This document shows positions 54,931-62,611 of a stretch of 64,000 nucleotides of DNA, in pieces; position 1 is the first letter of the stretch, and every line of letters starts with the position of its first letter. The translations under genes and the position numbers were made by a program. This stretch comes from a virus: positions 221,142-285,141 of IMG/VR virus record IMGVR_UViG_3300024239_000013; one strand, given 5' to 3'. The notes under the pieces are model-generated. The model did no database searches. It was not told the DNA's origin and worked only from the letters and a program-made list of their open reading frames with translations.

Positions 54931-56919
54931 TTACCTTTTTGAGAATTTTTGCTCTAGTGCTGAAGCTATATAATTCATATAATCATTTGAATAAGCTTTT
55001 GGAGCATCGTCTTGAGCTAGATTTTCATTCTCGTTTAGTTTTTGAACACCAACTGGTTTAGTCCCTAGCTGTCTAGTAGACCAGAAGTTTTTGATCTGGT
55101 AAGGTGTATCTAATCTATAGAAGTTACTTTGAGCAATGATAGATTGCTGGTGGCCTTCGTTAAGAGATTCCCAAACCTGAACATATTCTTCAGGCATCTC
55201 GTCGATAAACTTAAGTCCTGTTTTGTTAGTGTTCTCGTTAAGAGTTTCTTCTGCCTTCTGTGTGTCGGCTGGTGCTTCTACAAATCTAGAAGCTTCGTTT
55301 ATATTTGATTCAGTTTTTTGTGTTTTAACTGATTCTATCAAATTGTCAATTTTTGTTGAAAGATTATCATAATCTCCAGCAAATCCAGATTCATTTAAAC
55401 CTGCTTTAGCTGAAAGATCTACGCTTTCTCTTAGTGATTCTTCTTTTTGCATAATTCCGTTATTAACGCTTTCTGCTATATATTCAGTATAAGATATTGA
55501 TCTTTTAACTTTTTCTGCTAAATATTCAGAATAATCCAATCCTCTATTAAGATTTTCAGCTAAATAATCAGAATATTCGATTGATTTGTTTAAGTTTTCT
55601 GCTAAGTACTCAGTATATTCAATTCCATCATTTAGTTTTTCTGCTACGTATTCAGTGTAGGCAATACCTTTATCTAAGTTTTCTGCAATATATTCAGTGT
55701 AAGCAATACCTTTATCTACATTTTCTGCAAGATATTCAGCGTAGGCAATACCTTTATCTACATTTTCTGCAAGATATTCAGAATATTGGATATTCTGATC
55801 AACTTTCTCTGCAAGATACTTAGAATATTCAATGGATTTATCTACATTTTCAGCAACATACTCAGAATAAGAAATGGATTTATCTACATTTTCAGCTAAA
55901 TACTTAGAATAAGAAATATTCTTATCAAGATTTTCAGCTAAATATTTGCTGTAGCTGATACTAGAATCTAAATTCTCTGCAAGATATTCTCCGTACTTGA
56001 TAGCATTATCTAAGTTTTCAGCAAGATATTCAGAATATTTTTCTAATTTTTTTACTCTTTCTTCTAGTGCTGAAGTATTAGAAGATTCATCAGATTCTGT
56101 CAATTTTTCTCTTTGGTCTTTAATTTCTGCTATTGAACTTTTCATAGCATCCATCTCTTTTTTTAAGAAAATCGAATATCGATTAAGTTCTTCTGCAGTA
56201 ACAAGTTCTTTATTCTCCATGAGGATTGTTTTATTTTTGTCTATTTTTGATACGAGTTTGTTAAATTCTTCGTTATTTTCAACTTTATATATCTTTACTG
56301 AGGATTCATTTTCTAGGCCTAATGATTCATTCACACAAATTAAATCAGATAATACACTAGAATTTCTCATTTCGAAAAATTCTTCAAATGTATAACCTGC
56401 ACTTTCATAAACTCTTTCAAGCTGTGCGTCTTGAAATCCAGGATCTGCAACTAGGTCGTAAGTAAATATCTTTTTAATTTGAACTTTCTTATCGTTACCT
56501 ACCGCTCCTGCTGCTCTAGATGATATAGATAAAGGAACTCCAGCATCTACTAATTTCTTAGCAATCTGACCCGCTGGTGTATCTAGAAGTCTTACTTTAA
56601 TTCTAATTTCTCTAGTATTCTTATCGTAAGTAAGATCCGTAATTATGTGGGATATGTTTTTTAAAGAAACGTCAAACTTTTCTGGGTGGTCTAATTCTCC
56701 AACCAGTCTTTTTTGAGCTATCTTATCTTTAAGATAATTTAAATGTGGAAGATATTCAGCTTCTTCATATATCCTATTGTTGTTGTTCTCTTTTCCGAAA
56801 ACAGCAGCAATACCCTCAAGTACATATTCTTCAGAATCTGTTTTTTTAGATTCCAAAACCGTTTCCTGTCTTTCTAGAATAAAAACTAAATCTTCGTTCA
56901 ATTTTTGAGTTGTCGGCAT
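54931..56919 (-). CDS. gp21: Prohead protease fused to repeat scaffold (gp21-like plus core)
   Basis: Residues 30-180 match the gp21/S80 prohead protease: YVLEGIAAVFGKENNNNRIY, catalytic-type His78 in GELDHPEKFDV, Ser133/Ser134 in SISSRAAG and an acidic YDLVADPGFQDA. Residues 295-490 are fourteen tandem 14-residue units of the form Y-S-E-Y-L-A-E-N-V-D-K-S-I-x, two heptads each, likely a long coiled coil. Seven or so LNE/VNE/INE sites occur, including KLNE at residue 8 and several after the repeats, so the protein probably cuts itself up. T4 has separate protease (gp21) and scaffold core (gp22) genes; here they appear fused. It precedes the capsid gene by 29 bases and has a GATATATA motif 26 bases upstream. 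Confidence 0.88.
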   Translation of the reverse strand: MPTTQKLNEDLVFILERQETVLESKKTDSEEYVLEGIAAVFGKENNNNRIYEEAEYLPHLNYLKDKIAQKRLVGELDHPEKFDVSLKNISHIITDLTYDKNTREIRIKVRLLDTPAGQIAKKLVDAGVPLSISSRAAGAVGNDKKVQIKKIFTYDLVADPGFQDAQLERVYESAGYTFEEFFEMRNSSVLSDLICVNESLGLENESSVKIYKVENNEEFNKLVSKIDKNKTILMENKELVTAEELNRYSIFLKKEMDAMKSSIAEIKDQREKLTESDESSNTSALEERVKKLEKYSEYLAENLDNAIKYGEYLAENLDSSISYSKYLAENLDKNISYSKYLAENVDKSISYSEYVAENVDKSIEYSKYLAEKVDQNIQYSEYLAENVDKGIAYAEYLAENVDKGIAYTEYIAENLDKGIAYTEYVAEKLNDGIEYTEYLAENLNKSIEYSDYLAENLNRGLDYSEYLAEKVKRSISYTEYIAESVNNGIMQKEESLRESVDLSAKAGLNESGFAGDYDNLSTKIDNLIESVKTQKTESNINEASRFVEAPADTQKAEETLNENTNKTGLKFIDEMPEEYVQVWESLNEGHQQSIIAQSNFYRLDTPYQIKNFWSTRQLGTKPVGVQKLNENENLAQDDAPKAYSNDYMNYIASALEQKFSKR
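55450..56037. repeat. 42-bp tandem repeats coding for fourteen 14-residue units
   Basis: The coding sequence between 56037 and 55450 consists of fourteen 42-bp units. Units share the Y-x-x-Y-[LVI]-A-E core but differ by many bases, so the array is old and maintained at protein level. Confidence 0.9.
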
Positions 56920-56944
56920 TTTTCTATATTCTTTTTATCTTTCT

Positions 56945-56952
56945 TATATATC
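56945..56952 (-). promoter_or_regulatory. Candidate late promoter ATTGATATATA
   Basis: The minus strand reads ATTGATATATAAG 26 bases upstream of the protease/scaffold gene. This unit presumably also serves the capsid gene, since no separate motif was seen in front of it. Confidence 0.6.
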
Positions 56953-56987
56953 AATAAAGATTTTAATATTTTTAATCTTTTTTTATA

Positions 56988-59570
56988 TTATTCATATTTT
57001 ATTCTATCTTCAACTTCAGTCGTAAACTTTTTAGCTATTTGGAAAGCTTCACCGTCGGTCACTCTATATTTTCTAACTCTATCCCCAGGGGATGCAAATT
57101 TATTTTTAAGTTTAACTTCTACTATATCTCCTCTGTTATCCTGTAGTGCTTTTGCGAAAGATATTGCCTTCCATCCTTCTACGCCTAGAACTTCTTTTTC
57201 CTTATCTGATAAGAACTTATCTATTAAGTTTATTCCACCAGTTACTGAATTGTCTCTTATTATCGTAGAACTTCTTCTATCCTTAATTTTAACATCATTT
57301 GGATCAACCTTGATATAATAATCATCAGAAACCTTACCTTCTACTTTATCACCAGAAACTTCTGGTTTTTTTTCATCGGTTTTTGGATTTACTACTGTTA
57401 CGATATCAGATTCTCTTCCGTCTTTTTTATTATCAAGTTTGGCTTTTTTAAATTGATATACACCTCTCTTAGGATTGTTTATATCCTCATTTATGGTATT
57501 TGTCTGAACCGAAATCGATTCACCTCTTTTGGCTCCATAGTCACTTGGATCTATAGTAAAGTTAGTGAATTTTCCAGTTTTATATTTTCTTAATTCTGGA
57601 TCTGCGTATTCTCTATCAGTAACCCAATATATTGCGACTTTTGCTGGTGTTGATAAATCGGCTGAAGATAGACTAACAATATCTCCTGATTTTTTATCCT
57701 CATTTATACCATAAATTCTATCGCTAAACGAAGAGAAGCTTGTAATGACATCATTTTCATTAACAAGGTCCATGTATACTAAGCCACCGTCTTCTGATTC
57801 ATTCTTTTTAGAACCATTTCCTGAATCTTCTTTAACTTCCTTAGGTATAAATATTTTATCGATGTCATCTTTAGAAGTTGATCTTAATTCGTCATTATTC
57901 ATAAGTCTACCAACAACATTTATTATATCACCTTCATCGTTCTGATAATAAAATTCATAATTTTCTGGTGCACTATCATCTGAAATTATAAGTTGATCTG
58001 AAGAACTGTCCAAAGCTGTTTTAAAAACATCCCAATCACACATACCCTTAAATTTAAAGATAGTTGCTAATTTAGATATTCCGTCAACATAAGATATTTT
58101 AAAATCAAGGTCTTCGTTATCGAAAACTCTAGCTATAGTATTTAGAGCACCTTCTTGGTCATTAACAATGTCGTTATTGTCCAATGCAATTAAAACAAGA
58201 TCATGTTCTGCAAGTTGTTTCTGTGCTTCTTTAGAATTTATCTGAGTTAATATAAGTATGGAGTAATTGTTCTTATCCGCTATTTTAATAAATTCTGCTG
58301 TTGTTCTCGTTTCATTGTTAAAAAGGAAACTAGTAACAGTGCCCCATCCTCCTCCTGCTGGCTGAGACCAACAAACTGTAATAGGTACTCCGATTGGGAT
58401 TTTTTTAGAATCCATTTCCCTCTGTGCAAATGATTTAACCTCATTATATTTTGGAGCTTGCTTATCACTAAACCAATTCCAAGCTGATCCTATTACGTCA
58501 GTTAAAATAAGTATTTCACCAACAAAAGGAATAAGTTTAGCTCCTCCTTGAGCTGCTCCTCTTGTAAATCCTTTAGAAAATGCTTTTAAAGCACCCTTTG
58601 CTCCAACCTTACCTAATGTATAAGCTGATTTTGCTCCCTTTGCTCCTCTAACTATCGAAGATCCAATAGTTCTGGTGTTTTTAAGTAAAGCAACATCTTT
58701 AGCTCCTCCCCATAGACTTTTTATAGCAGAACCACCATAATTTTTTATCTTATCCATTACACCAGGGGGAACCTGAGTTGCATTTTTTGGATTTATTCTA
58801 AATCCCGATATACTCTTAAGTAAAAGTGCTCCAGATAATGCTCCACCCGCAGCTTTTAATGCTCCAAAAAGAGTGATACTAACCCCACCCATTACTGCTA
58901 ATATTGATGCATCTTGTATAATTTTTTGAGTAAGACCTTCAGCAGTTTCATTTTCTGGAATTTGACCACCGGGATACATCTCATTAACATCAAGAAGCAT
59001 TATCTTTGATGCAGATTGAGATTTAGTGAAAGATTTCATTTTTACCGCCTTTAAGGTTTCCTGTATATCTTCTCCAGTATCTGGATCATTTCCACAGATA
59101 AAAATTGCCTTTTCCTTTCCATCTAATATTTCACCAGGACTTAAAGTTTCGTCTATTTTACCTTCACTCTTTAATTTATTGTAAGCAAAATGGAATTTTA
59201 TGGCTTCCCTAAATTTAGGATCATCATCAGCAGTATTAGTATCTTCATTCAATTTAGAAAAATTAGAAAAAGAAATTACTCCGTTATCTAAATCGTTCTC
59301 ATCTAACGAAACGTTTATATCGTCTAAATTAAAATTATATTTTTCCTTGATGTATTCTGCAACATTAGAATATTTACTCATATCTTCAGAATCAGCGACC
59401 CAAGATCTAGGATTTTTATCAAGCCATTTTTGAAAATCCTCAGATTTTGCCCACCATTGAAAATCTTCAAAAGATGCACTTTCTGCTCCTTTCATATCAA
59501 GGGGAACTGTTAAGAATGGGAAATCGTCTCCGTTTTTATATTCTGTTTTTTTAGGTAGTAGTATAATCAT
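56988..59570 (-). CDS. Polyprotein-like inner-head protein (860 aa) with glycine-rich hydrophobic region
   Basis: No family was recognised. Three Glu sites of the prohead-protease type occur inside: KLNE|D at residue 109 after VISFSNFS, GINE|D at 624 after ITSFSSFSDRIY, and TINE|D at 695. The first two follow Phe-rich segments resembling the capsid-targeting sequence, so the protein may be cut into several pieces. Residues about 221-365 are Gly/Ala-rich and hydrophobic (LAVMGGVSITLFGALKAAGG and GGAKLIPFVGEILILTDVIG), with basic patches, and might insert in membranes. Later regions are charged and beta-rich. It may be ejected with DNA; this is inference. It is the gene upstream of the protease. 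Confidence 0.55.
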   Translation of the reverse strand: MIILLPKKTEYKNGDDFPFLTVPLDMKGAESASFEDFQWWAKSEDFQKWLDKNPRSWVADSEDMSKYSNVAEYIKEKYNFNLDDINVSLDENDLDNGVISFSNFSKLNEDTNTADDDPKFREAIKFHFAYNKLKSEGKIDETLSPGEILDGKEKAIFICGNDPDTGEDIQETLKAVKMKSFTKSQSASKIMLLDVNEMYPGGQIPENETAEGLTQKIIQDASILAVMGGVSITLFGALKAAGGALSGALLLKSISGFRINPKNATQVPPGVMDKIKNYGGSAIKSLWGGAKDVALLKNTRTIGSSIVRGAKGAKSAYTLGKVGAKGALKAFSKGFTRGAAQGGAKLIPFVGEILILTDVIGSAWNWFSDKQAPKYNEVKSFAQREMDSKKIPIGVPITVCWSQPAGGGWGTVTSFLFNNETRTTAEFIKIADKNNYSILILTQINSKEAQKQLAEHDLVLIALDNNDIVNDQEGALNTIARVFDNEDLDFKISYVDGISKLATIFKFKGMCDWDVFKTALDSSSDQLIISDDSAPENYEFYYQNDEGDIINVVGRLMNNDELRSTSKDDIDKIFIPKEVKEDSGNGSKKNESEDGGLVYMDLVNENDVITSFSSFSDRIYGINEDKKSGDIVSLSSADLSTPAKVAIYWVTDREYADPELRKYKTGKFTNFTIDPSDYGAKRGESISVQTNTINEDINNPKRGVYQFKKAKLDNKKDGRESDIVTVVNPKTDEKKPEVSGDKVEGKVSDDYYIKVDPNDVKIKDRRSSTIIRDNSVTGGINLIDKFLSDKEKEVLGVEGWKAISFAKALQDNRGDIVEVKLKNKFASPGDRVRKYRVTDGEAFQIAKKFTTEVEDRIKYE

Positions 59571-59572
59571 TT

Positions 59573-60373
59573 CTATTTTTCTGTGTAAATTTTATCGTAT
59601 GATTTTGAAATAATATTTATCAATTTTTCTATATATCCTTCATTTCTAAGCTTTTTAAATGCTAGGTTTCCTATAGACATTTCTCCTCCTTTTTCTAACC
59701 CCTCTCTTCTCATTTTAAATATTTTTTTCTTCATCGTAAGACATCTCTTATAAAGTTGTCTAGCATTTGAAGGTATCATCGAGTCAACAAGAAGTCTTGA
59801 ATGTAATTGTTCTATGTCAGAAACTATGGAATTATATTTCTTTTCAACATCTCTCTCGTCTATTGAAGGTGGATTATATGATGGAGATTTTATCCATTCA
59901 TTTTTTAAAAGAGAAAAGAGAGCAGATGCTGTATGTGGTTCTGATTCGTCCTGTACGTAAAGTTCAACGTCATAACCTCTAATAACGATATCATGTCTAA
60001 GATTCCACATGAATCTAATCCCACCTATGGCTTTTTTTAGTATTTGAGGATTGTCATCATCAATACCTTTAAGGTTAACTATAATATGAACGTCAAGATC
60101 AGAAAAATCTGTGTAGTTGTAATTTGATAAAGATCCAGTTAATTGTATATCAACAATATCCTTTTGTTTTAATACATCTTCATAATTAGAAAAAAATTCA
60201 TTGGCTATCCTAAGTAGCTTTCTTCTAACTCTCTGGTCAAATACCCATTTATCCTTCTTCTTAGTCCAAAAAACTGGAGCCAACTCATCATGGTAGAAAG
60301 AATTTACCTTTCCTTCATTTAATGAATTGCTTCTTTTATTTAAAAATCTATTAAACTCTAATAATCTATCCAC
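59573..60373 (-). CDS. Nucleotidyltransferase-fold protein with capsid-targeting-like N-terminus
   Basis: A Pol beta-type nucleotidyltransferase core is visible: QLTGSLSNYNYTDFSDLDVH with GS at residues 80-81 and the D-x-D pair at 92 and 94, and a third carboxylate in YDVELYV (Glu137). The N-terminus DRLLEFNRFLNKRSNSLNEG matches the Phe-x-x-Phe plus LNE|G pattern of the inner-head group, so the enzyme may be packaged and delivered. The start is GTG at 60373, the only start that keeps this motif. The substrate is unknown; AMP or other nucleotide transfer to RNA or protein is possible. A promoter-terminator hairpin lies directly upstream. It ends 2 bases before the polyprotein-like gene. Confidence 0.72.
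   Translation of the reverse strand: MDRLLEFNRFLNKRSNSLNEGKVNSFYHDELAPVFWTKKKDKWVFDQRVRRKLLRIANEFFSNYEDVLKQKDIVDIQLTGSLSNYNYTDFSDLDVHIIVNLKGIDDDNPQILKKAIGGIRFMWNLRHDIVIRGYDVELYVQDESEPHTASALFSLLKNEWIKSPSYNPPSIDERDVEKKYNSIVSDIEQLHSRLLVDSMIPSNARQLYKRCLTMKKKIFKMRREGLEKGGEMSIGNLAFKKLRNEGYIEKLINIISKSYDKIYTEK
59630..59637 (-). promoter_or_regulatory. Possible internal promoter GGATATATA
   Basis: The minus strand reads AAGGATATATAG inside the end of the nucleotidyltransferase gene, 60 bases upstream of the polyprotein-like gene. A GATAAATA lies 16 bases further downstream (59614-59621). Either could serve the next gene; both may be chance within coding sequence. Confidence 0.3.
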
Positions 60374-60378
60374 AAAAA

Positions 60379-60412
60379 AAAAGCTTTTCTCTATATATCG
60401 AGAAAAGCTTTT
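60379..60412 (-). terminator. Terminator hairpin whose loop is the promoter motif
   Basis: AAAAGCTTTTCTC (60379-60391) and GAGAAAAGCTTTT (60400-60412) form a perfect 13-bp stem, followed on the minus strand by a T-run. It lies after the exonuclease gene. The 8-base loop is exactly GATATATA on the minus strand. Confidence 0.9.
60392..60399 (-). promoter_or_regulatory. Candidate late promoter GATATATA in hairpin loop
   Basis: The minus strand reads GATATATA 19 bases upstream of the nucleotidyltransferase GTG. A transcript starting a few bases downstream would begin inside the second stem arm and could not fold the terminator. Confidence 0.6.
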
Positions 60413-60431
60413 AATGTATTTGATTTTTTTA

Positions 60432-61133
60432 CTAGAAGCAGATTTTTTTCATGATAAGCATTAATGTTCTAACGTCGGACTCACAATATCTTGATATCTT
60501 CAAGTGATCTTTGTCCAACCAATACGTTTCATTTACTTTGGATCCATCAAGATCTCCTTTAGGAGATTCTATATTTAGGGAGCAGGCTAATAAATCTAAG
60601 CTAAGATATTTTTGTTGAACCCAGCTACCAAATGAAAATATCTCAGAGGTATCAACATAAGGGATTTCCCATGGTTTTTTGTCCCATACTTGTAAATTTC
60701 CTGATGGATTTATTCCATTGAATATCATTCTTTTACCAAGACATGGAACATCAAATCCCTTAATATTATGACCACACAATTTCCAATTTTTGGCCATTGC
60801 ATTATTGAATATCTTGTTGGTTTTGTTTAGTATATCAACCTCATCGTCACCATAAAAAGATTTAAACGACATTTCACCATCCGCACTAAAAGATCCAAAA
60901 CTAACACATACAACTTTTGAAAATTCGGGTTCTAGAGATCCTTTTTGTAAAAATATTTCACTGTCAGATGCTTTTTCTAGCTCTATATTAGATCCTCTAT
61001 AATAATTTGCTCTCTTAGTCCAAAGAAGAGCAAGTCTAGGATTTAAATATTCCATGGATGAGTAGGATTCGTATGCGCATGCTGTCTCTACATCAAAATA
61101 AAGTAGATTTTGTATTACTTCTTTTTTAAACAT
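60432..61133 (-). CDS. 3'-5' exonuclease, PolB-exonuclease-like (DEDD type)
   Basis: The RNase H-fold exonuclease motifs are present: LLYFDVETA with Asp14 and Glu16 (motif I), GHNIKGFDVPCLGKRM with the second Asp (motif II), and SRYCESDVRTLML with Tyr and Asp (motif III, DEDDy type). This fits the predicted 3'-5' exonucleases related to the exonuclease domain of B-family polymerases. The 233-residue length is that of a stand-alone domain, so it may act in proofreading, repair or host DNA breakdown. It ends at a strong terminator hairpin that separates it from the head genes and lies after the UVDE-like gene across a 48-base A/T-rich gap. Confidence 0.82.
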   Translation of the reverse strand: MFKKEVIQNLLYFDVETACAYESYSSMEYLNPRLALLWTKRANYYRGSNIELEKASDSEIFLQKGSLEPEFSKVVCVSFGSFSADGEMSFKSFYGDDEVDILNKTNKIFNNAMAKNWKLCGHNIKGFDVPCLGKRMIFNGINPSGNLQVWDKKPWEIPYVDTSEIFSFGSWVQQKYLSLDLLACSLNIESPKGDLDGSKVNETYWLDKDHLKISRYCESDVRTLMLIMKKICF

Positions 61134-61181
61134 AAAAAATTATTTTTAAGCAAATTTAATAAAAATTCCCGAGAATAAAAA

Positions 61182-62084
61182 TTATTTTTTTAAAATTTTA
61201 TTTATTATAGTAGGAGGAAGAGCTTTATAGGTTTTCATATATTTAATATATGATAGTTCTCTTTTAGGTGAATCTATTATAACATCACAATCTAAACCAA
61301 AAGTAGGTATTCTTCTGCTTAAAAATTGTACTGGATTTGGTGAAATAGAAATTCCGTTTTCATTTATTTCCTCAGATTCGGAATGTATATAAAAAGGTTT
61401 TTGACCGGGTCTCCATGTGGAAGCAGCTAAGAATAGTGCTTCTCTTATCGAGAGTCCACCGTCATTAAATTGATGAGGAAGAGATCTGAAACAAAGAGGA
61501 ATTCCAGATTCATAATATATTCCAGAAAGAAGATCAGTGATTGAAAATAAACTTGGCTTATCGTCATTTGTTACACATAACTTCTGTCTAGTTCTATCAG
61601 ATAACAATGAAAGTCTCTCGCAAAACAATTTCATCGTTTGTTTTCTGTTGCCATAAGCAGATCCAATTCTAACTATTATAGATGGATAATTAATGCCGAG
61701 AAGGTCTAGTATAGAACTCAATCGGTTTAAAAATAATACACTATTTTCTTTTACCGATTCTATTTGACTTCCTAAGAAATGTTCCTTCCCTACAAAAAAA
61801 CAAATCTTTAGAGAATTCTTGTTAATTAATGAATTTATAGAATTTATTCTTGACGATATCTCAGGATCCTCTTCCTCTATAACATCCAGGAAAAAAGATT
61901 CATGAAAATCAATTTCACCAACATCTAAACAAACAATATTTGCATGGATCCGTGAATTTATTACACAAACATCCAATATTAACGAAAGTATATCCTTATA
62001 AGAGGTTATTGTAAAGTCCCCCTTTATATGTTCTCTTGGAATTCCAAGATATGAAATATTCGGTTGATTATTTCCAGATAACAT
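61182..62084 (-). CDS. UV damage endonuclease-fold protein, metal ligands altered
   Basis: UVDE enzymes nick DNA next to UV lesions using a TIM barrel with three metals. The region YPSIIVRIGSAYGNRKQTMK (residues 133-152), KLCVTNDDKPSLFS (168-181) and SGIPLCFRSLPHQF (193-206) line up with the UVDE pattern. However, the usual I-H-x-G-G, E-N-D-D-K and F-D-x-H-H-H have become IRIGS-like, TNDDK and FRSLPH, so several metal ligands, including the glutamate, look replaced. It is therefore either inactive or diverged in chemistry. A further UVDE-like feature is FYIHSESEE near residue 231-239. It sits with an exonuclease and a UVR-motif protein, suggesting a repair-related group. Confidence 0.62.
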   Translation of the reverse strand: MLSGNNQPNISYLGIPREHIKGDFTITSYKDILSLILDVCVINSRIHANIVCLDVGEIDFHESFFLDVIEEEDPEISSRINSINSLINKNSLKICFFVGKEHFLGSQIESVKENSVLFLNRLSSILDLLGINYPSIIVRIGSAYGNRKQTMKLFCERLSLLSDRTRQKLCVTNDDKPSLFSITDLLSGIYYESGIPLCFRSLPHQFNDGGLSIREALFLAASTWRPGQKPFYIHSESEEINENGISISPNPVQFLSRRIPTFGLDCDVIIDSPKRELSYIKYMKTYKALPPTIINKILKK

Positions 62085-62130
62085 TTATTTTTTACTATTG
62101 TATCTGAATAACAGTAAATAGTTTCGCTAG

Positions 62131-62610
62131 TTATCCACCAGTAGTTTCCAAGCCAAGTTCGTTTGAGCTATATACAGTATCTGAATTGTAAGCAGATCCT
62201 GGTATTTCGTTATTTTTATATTTTGAAAGGGTTTCCATGTTACCGTGATCCCCACCTTCTGCAAATTTAACGGTGTCACTTTTAACCTCAATAACGCTTT
62301 CTGTTTTTTTACCGTCAGTATAAACTTGTATAAAATATCTATATTGCTGATTATCAGGATTTCTAAAAGCTCTAACTATTACACCAATAACCTTCTTCTT
62401 TGAATTCAATGGCTGAGCAGTGATAACATCACCCAATTGAAATTGTGAACCCTTAACAGTTCTATCCACATTAGGATCTGGGCCAACGGAAACCGAAAGA
62501 TCACTGAATGGCTTATAATTTATTTTAAATACACCATTGGCTCCGCCATATCCATAGCTGTCTCCAAATGCATTGCTATCAAATTCATTTATTGAGATTA
62601 TGTGTTTCAT
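62131..62610 (-). CDS. Hypothetical protein (159 aa) with SH3-like middle
   Basis: Not recognised. The N-terminus MKHIISINEFDSNAFGDSYG resembles the Phe-containing start of the inner-head proteins, with an INE at residues 7-9. The middle (FQLGDVITAQPLNSKKKVIG, then YRYFIQVYTDGKKTESVIEV) has the strand pattern of a small SH3-like barrel. The C-terminus is Asn/Ser/Gly-rich. It lies one base after the UVR-motif gene. Function unknown; packaging is a weaker inference here than for the others. Confidence 0.5.
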   Translation of the reverse strand: MKHIISINEFDSNAFGDSYGYGGANGVFKINYKPFSDLSVSVGPDPNVDRTVKGSQFQLGDVITAQPLNSKKKVIGVIVRAFRNPDNQQYRYFIQVYTDGKKTESVIEVKSDTVKFAEGGDHGNMETLSKYKNNEIPGSAYNSDTVYSSNELGLETTGG

Positions 62611-62611
62611 A

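Noticed and set aside
55581-55823. Plus-strand open frame of 80 codons
   Set aside because: Antisense of the 14-residue repeats in the protease/scaffold gene.
56956-56980. AAAGATT / AATCTTT hairpin as a terminator after the polyprotein-like gene
   Set aside because: The stem is weak and A/T-only apart from one pair, and no clean T-run follows on the minus strand.
56905-57318. Plus-strand open frame of 137 codons
   Set aside because: Overlaps the coding end of the polyprotein-like gene in antisense and reads as low-complexity Ser/Leu/Phe sequence.
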